5,814 nucleotides of DNA, from the NCBI GenBank assembly GCA_046091365.1, contig JBJTBM010000051.1, forward strand, positions 1-5,814, in the 5' to 3' direction. The number at the start of each line of letters is the position of its first letter. The first letter of the stretch is position 1. Position numbers and translations under genes: made by a program. Origin of the DNA: Casp-actino8 sp046091365 (GTDB lineage: Bacteria > Actinomycetota > Acidimicrobiia > Acidimicrobiales > Ilumatobacteraceae). Below are positions 5,062 to 5,814 of this stretch, in pieces. The notes beneath the pieces were generated by a model. The model ran no database searches, was not told the origin of the DNA, and saw nothing but the letters and a program-made list of their open reading frames with translations.

Positions 5062-5129
5062 CGGCGGTGTCGACCGGTGCACGCAGCGGGGGTGGGCGGT
5101 CCACCTCCGCTTGTGAACCCTTTCGCAAC

Positions 5130-5814
5130 CTATGCGTTCGAGTCCGTAGCCGCCAAGTTGGAGCCGTCGTCTTCGTCATTTTCGGCATCGTCGTCGAGTT
5201 CCCGCCGGCGGCGCACACTGGGGTGCAGAACCGTGTAGAGGCCCAGCGCCAGGGCCGCGACTCCGAAGGGTGCGATGTTGCCGCCCGAAGTCGAGATTGC
5301 CGGATACAAGGCCATGCCCGACAAAAGAGCGGTCCATAGCCAGAGGATGAGCACGCTGCGGCGCTGGCCGTGGCCGAGGTTCATCAAACGGTGGTGGAGG
5401 TGTCCCTTGTCGGCCGTCGCAAAGCTCTGGCGTTTGTACGCACGGCGCACGATGGCGAACAACACATCGAAAATCGGCACGCCAAGGATGAGCAACGGAA
5501 TGAAGAGCGGCGCAAGGAAGAAATACGTCTGGCTGCTGTAGTCCTGGGTGGCGGGGTCGGCGCGACCTCCCACCACACTCGTCGAGATTGCAAGCATCAG
5601 CCCCAGCAACAATGCACCGCTGTCCCCCATGAAGATTTTTGCGGGGTTGAAGTTGTGCGGCAGGAAACCCACGCACGCTCCGCACGTGATTGCGGCAATG
5701 AGCGGGCCGATGTTGGGCTCGGCAAGCAAGCCGAGATCGCCGAGGTGCCGGCTGTACACGAAGAACGCAGCCGACGCGATCGCGACGATTCCCGCGGCGA
5801 GGCCGTCGAGGCCA
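5130..5814 (-). CDS. wecA: WecA/MraY-family undecaprenyl(decaprenyl)-phosphate sugar-1-phosphate transferase, C-terminal part
   Basis: The C-terminal 227 residues of a polytopic membrane enzyme that transfers a sugar-1-phosphate, typically GlcNAc-1-P from UDP-GlcNAc, to the polyprenyl-phosphate carrier, starting a cell-envelope glycan such as the mycobacterial-type linker. Visible family motifs are GLDGLAAG at the window edge, PHNFNPAKIFMGDSGALLLG (about 52-71), PIFD (113-116), and KGHLHHRLMNLGHGQR (136-151), the H.HHR motif typical of the WecA/TagO branch rather than MraY. The last membrane helix (APFGVAALALGLYTVLHP) is followed by a highly acidic tail of about 30 residues (DDDAENDEDD). The 5' end, including the usual DD motif, lies beyond the right edge. 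In mycobacteria the wecA homologue likewise precedes the ATP synthase operon. The exact sugar is inferred. Confidence 0.92.
   Translation of the reverse strand, partial: GLDGLAAGIVAIASAAFFVYSRHLGDLGLLAEPNIGPLIAAITCGACVGFLPHNFNPAKIFMGDSGALLLGLMLAISTSVVGGRADPATQDYSSQTYFFLAPLFIPLLILGVPIFDVLFAIVRRAYKRQSFATADKGHLHHRLMNLGHGQRRSVLILWLWTALLSGMALYPAISTSGGNIAPFGVAALALGLYTVLHPSVRRRRELDDDAENDEDDGSNLAATDSNA

Larger units (their letters stand above)
4003..5273 (-). repeat. Diverged tandem repeat, upstream copy: wecA tail - atpZ - atpI - truncated atpB
   Basis: This is the counterpart of 2711-3998. It comprises the last 47 codons of the real wecA gene, a 68-base spacer, the shortened AtpZ-like gene, the AtpI-like gene, a 52-base spacer and the atpB fragment. 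Both copies contain the same GTGA overlap between atpZ and atpI. The block is about 1.27 kb against about 1.29 kb for the other copy; the helix deletion in atpZ and unequal spacers account for length differences. Confidence 0.75.

Noticed and set aside
1..5814. tRNA, rRNA, CRISPR, insertion sequence or attachment site
   Set aside because: I looked for cloverleaf-like sequences, short regular repeats, transposase-like frames and terminal inverted repeats, and saw none; coding genes occupy almost the whole window.

Overview
The window is a GC-rich bacterial segment (roughly 60-65% G+C by eye) in which every credible gene lies on the minus strand, so the biological order runs from the right edge to the left. 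It holds the front part of an F1Fo ATP synthase operon preceded by a WecA-type lipid-carrier glycosyltransferase gene. The order wecA - small AtpZ/AtpI genes - atpB - atpE - atpF - (second b) - atpH - atpA matches the actinobacterial arrangement known from mycobacteria (rfe/wecA, an AtpI-like gene, then atpBEFHA). With the GC content this suggests an actinobacterium. Separate b and delta genes, rather than the mycobacterial b-delta fusion, point away from Mycobacterium; a deep lineage such as Acidimicrobiia is a guess.

Layout, in transcription order. 5814-5130: C-terminal 227 residues of wecA (5' end outside). 5061-4834: a shortened AtpZ-like protein. 4837-4373: a four-helix AtpI-like protein. 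4320-4003: the first ~106 codons of an atpB copy, which then breaks off. 3998-3879: a remnant matching the C-terminal tail of wecA. 3730-3467: a full AtpZ-like protein. 3470-3039: a second AtpI-like protein. 3028-2264: intact atpB. 2214-1948: atpE. 1937-1344 and 1347-790: two b-type subunits. 793-260: atpH. 232-1: the first 77 codons of atpA.

The main observation is that the wecA-tail/atpZ/atpI/atpB-front block occurs twice in tandem. The break at about 3999-4002 joins atpB codon ~106 directly to a sequence resembling the end of wecA, which is what a tandem duplication (or insertion of a diverged homologous block) would leave. The downstream block (2711-3998) leads into the intact atpB and the rest of the operon. 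The upstream block (4003-5273) carries a truncated atpB lacking the essential arginine and an AtpZ lacking its first membrane helix, but its AtpI is intact. The copies have diverged considerably (about 63% identity over the atpB N-terminus, counted by eye), so the event is old or involved a diverged donor.

Functionally, subunits a (atpB), c (atpE) and two b-type stators form the Fo part; delta and alpha begin F1; AtpZ/AtpI proteins are accessory or assembly factors. The genes are tightly packed: four junctions have 4-base GTGA/ATGA overlaps. The c subunit looks proton-type. A possible extra promoter lies between the wecA remnant and the downstream atpZ.
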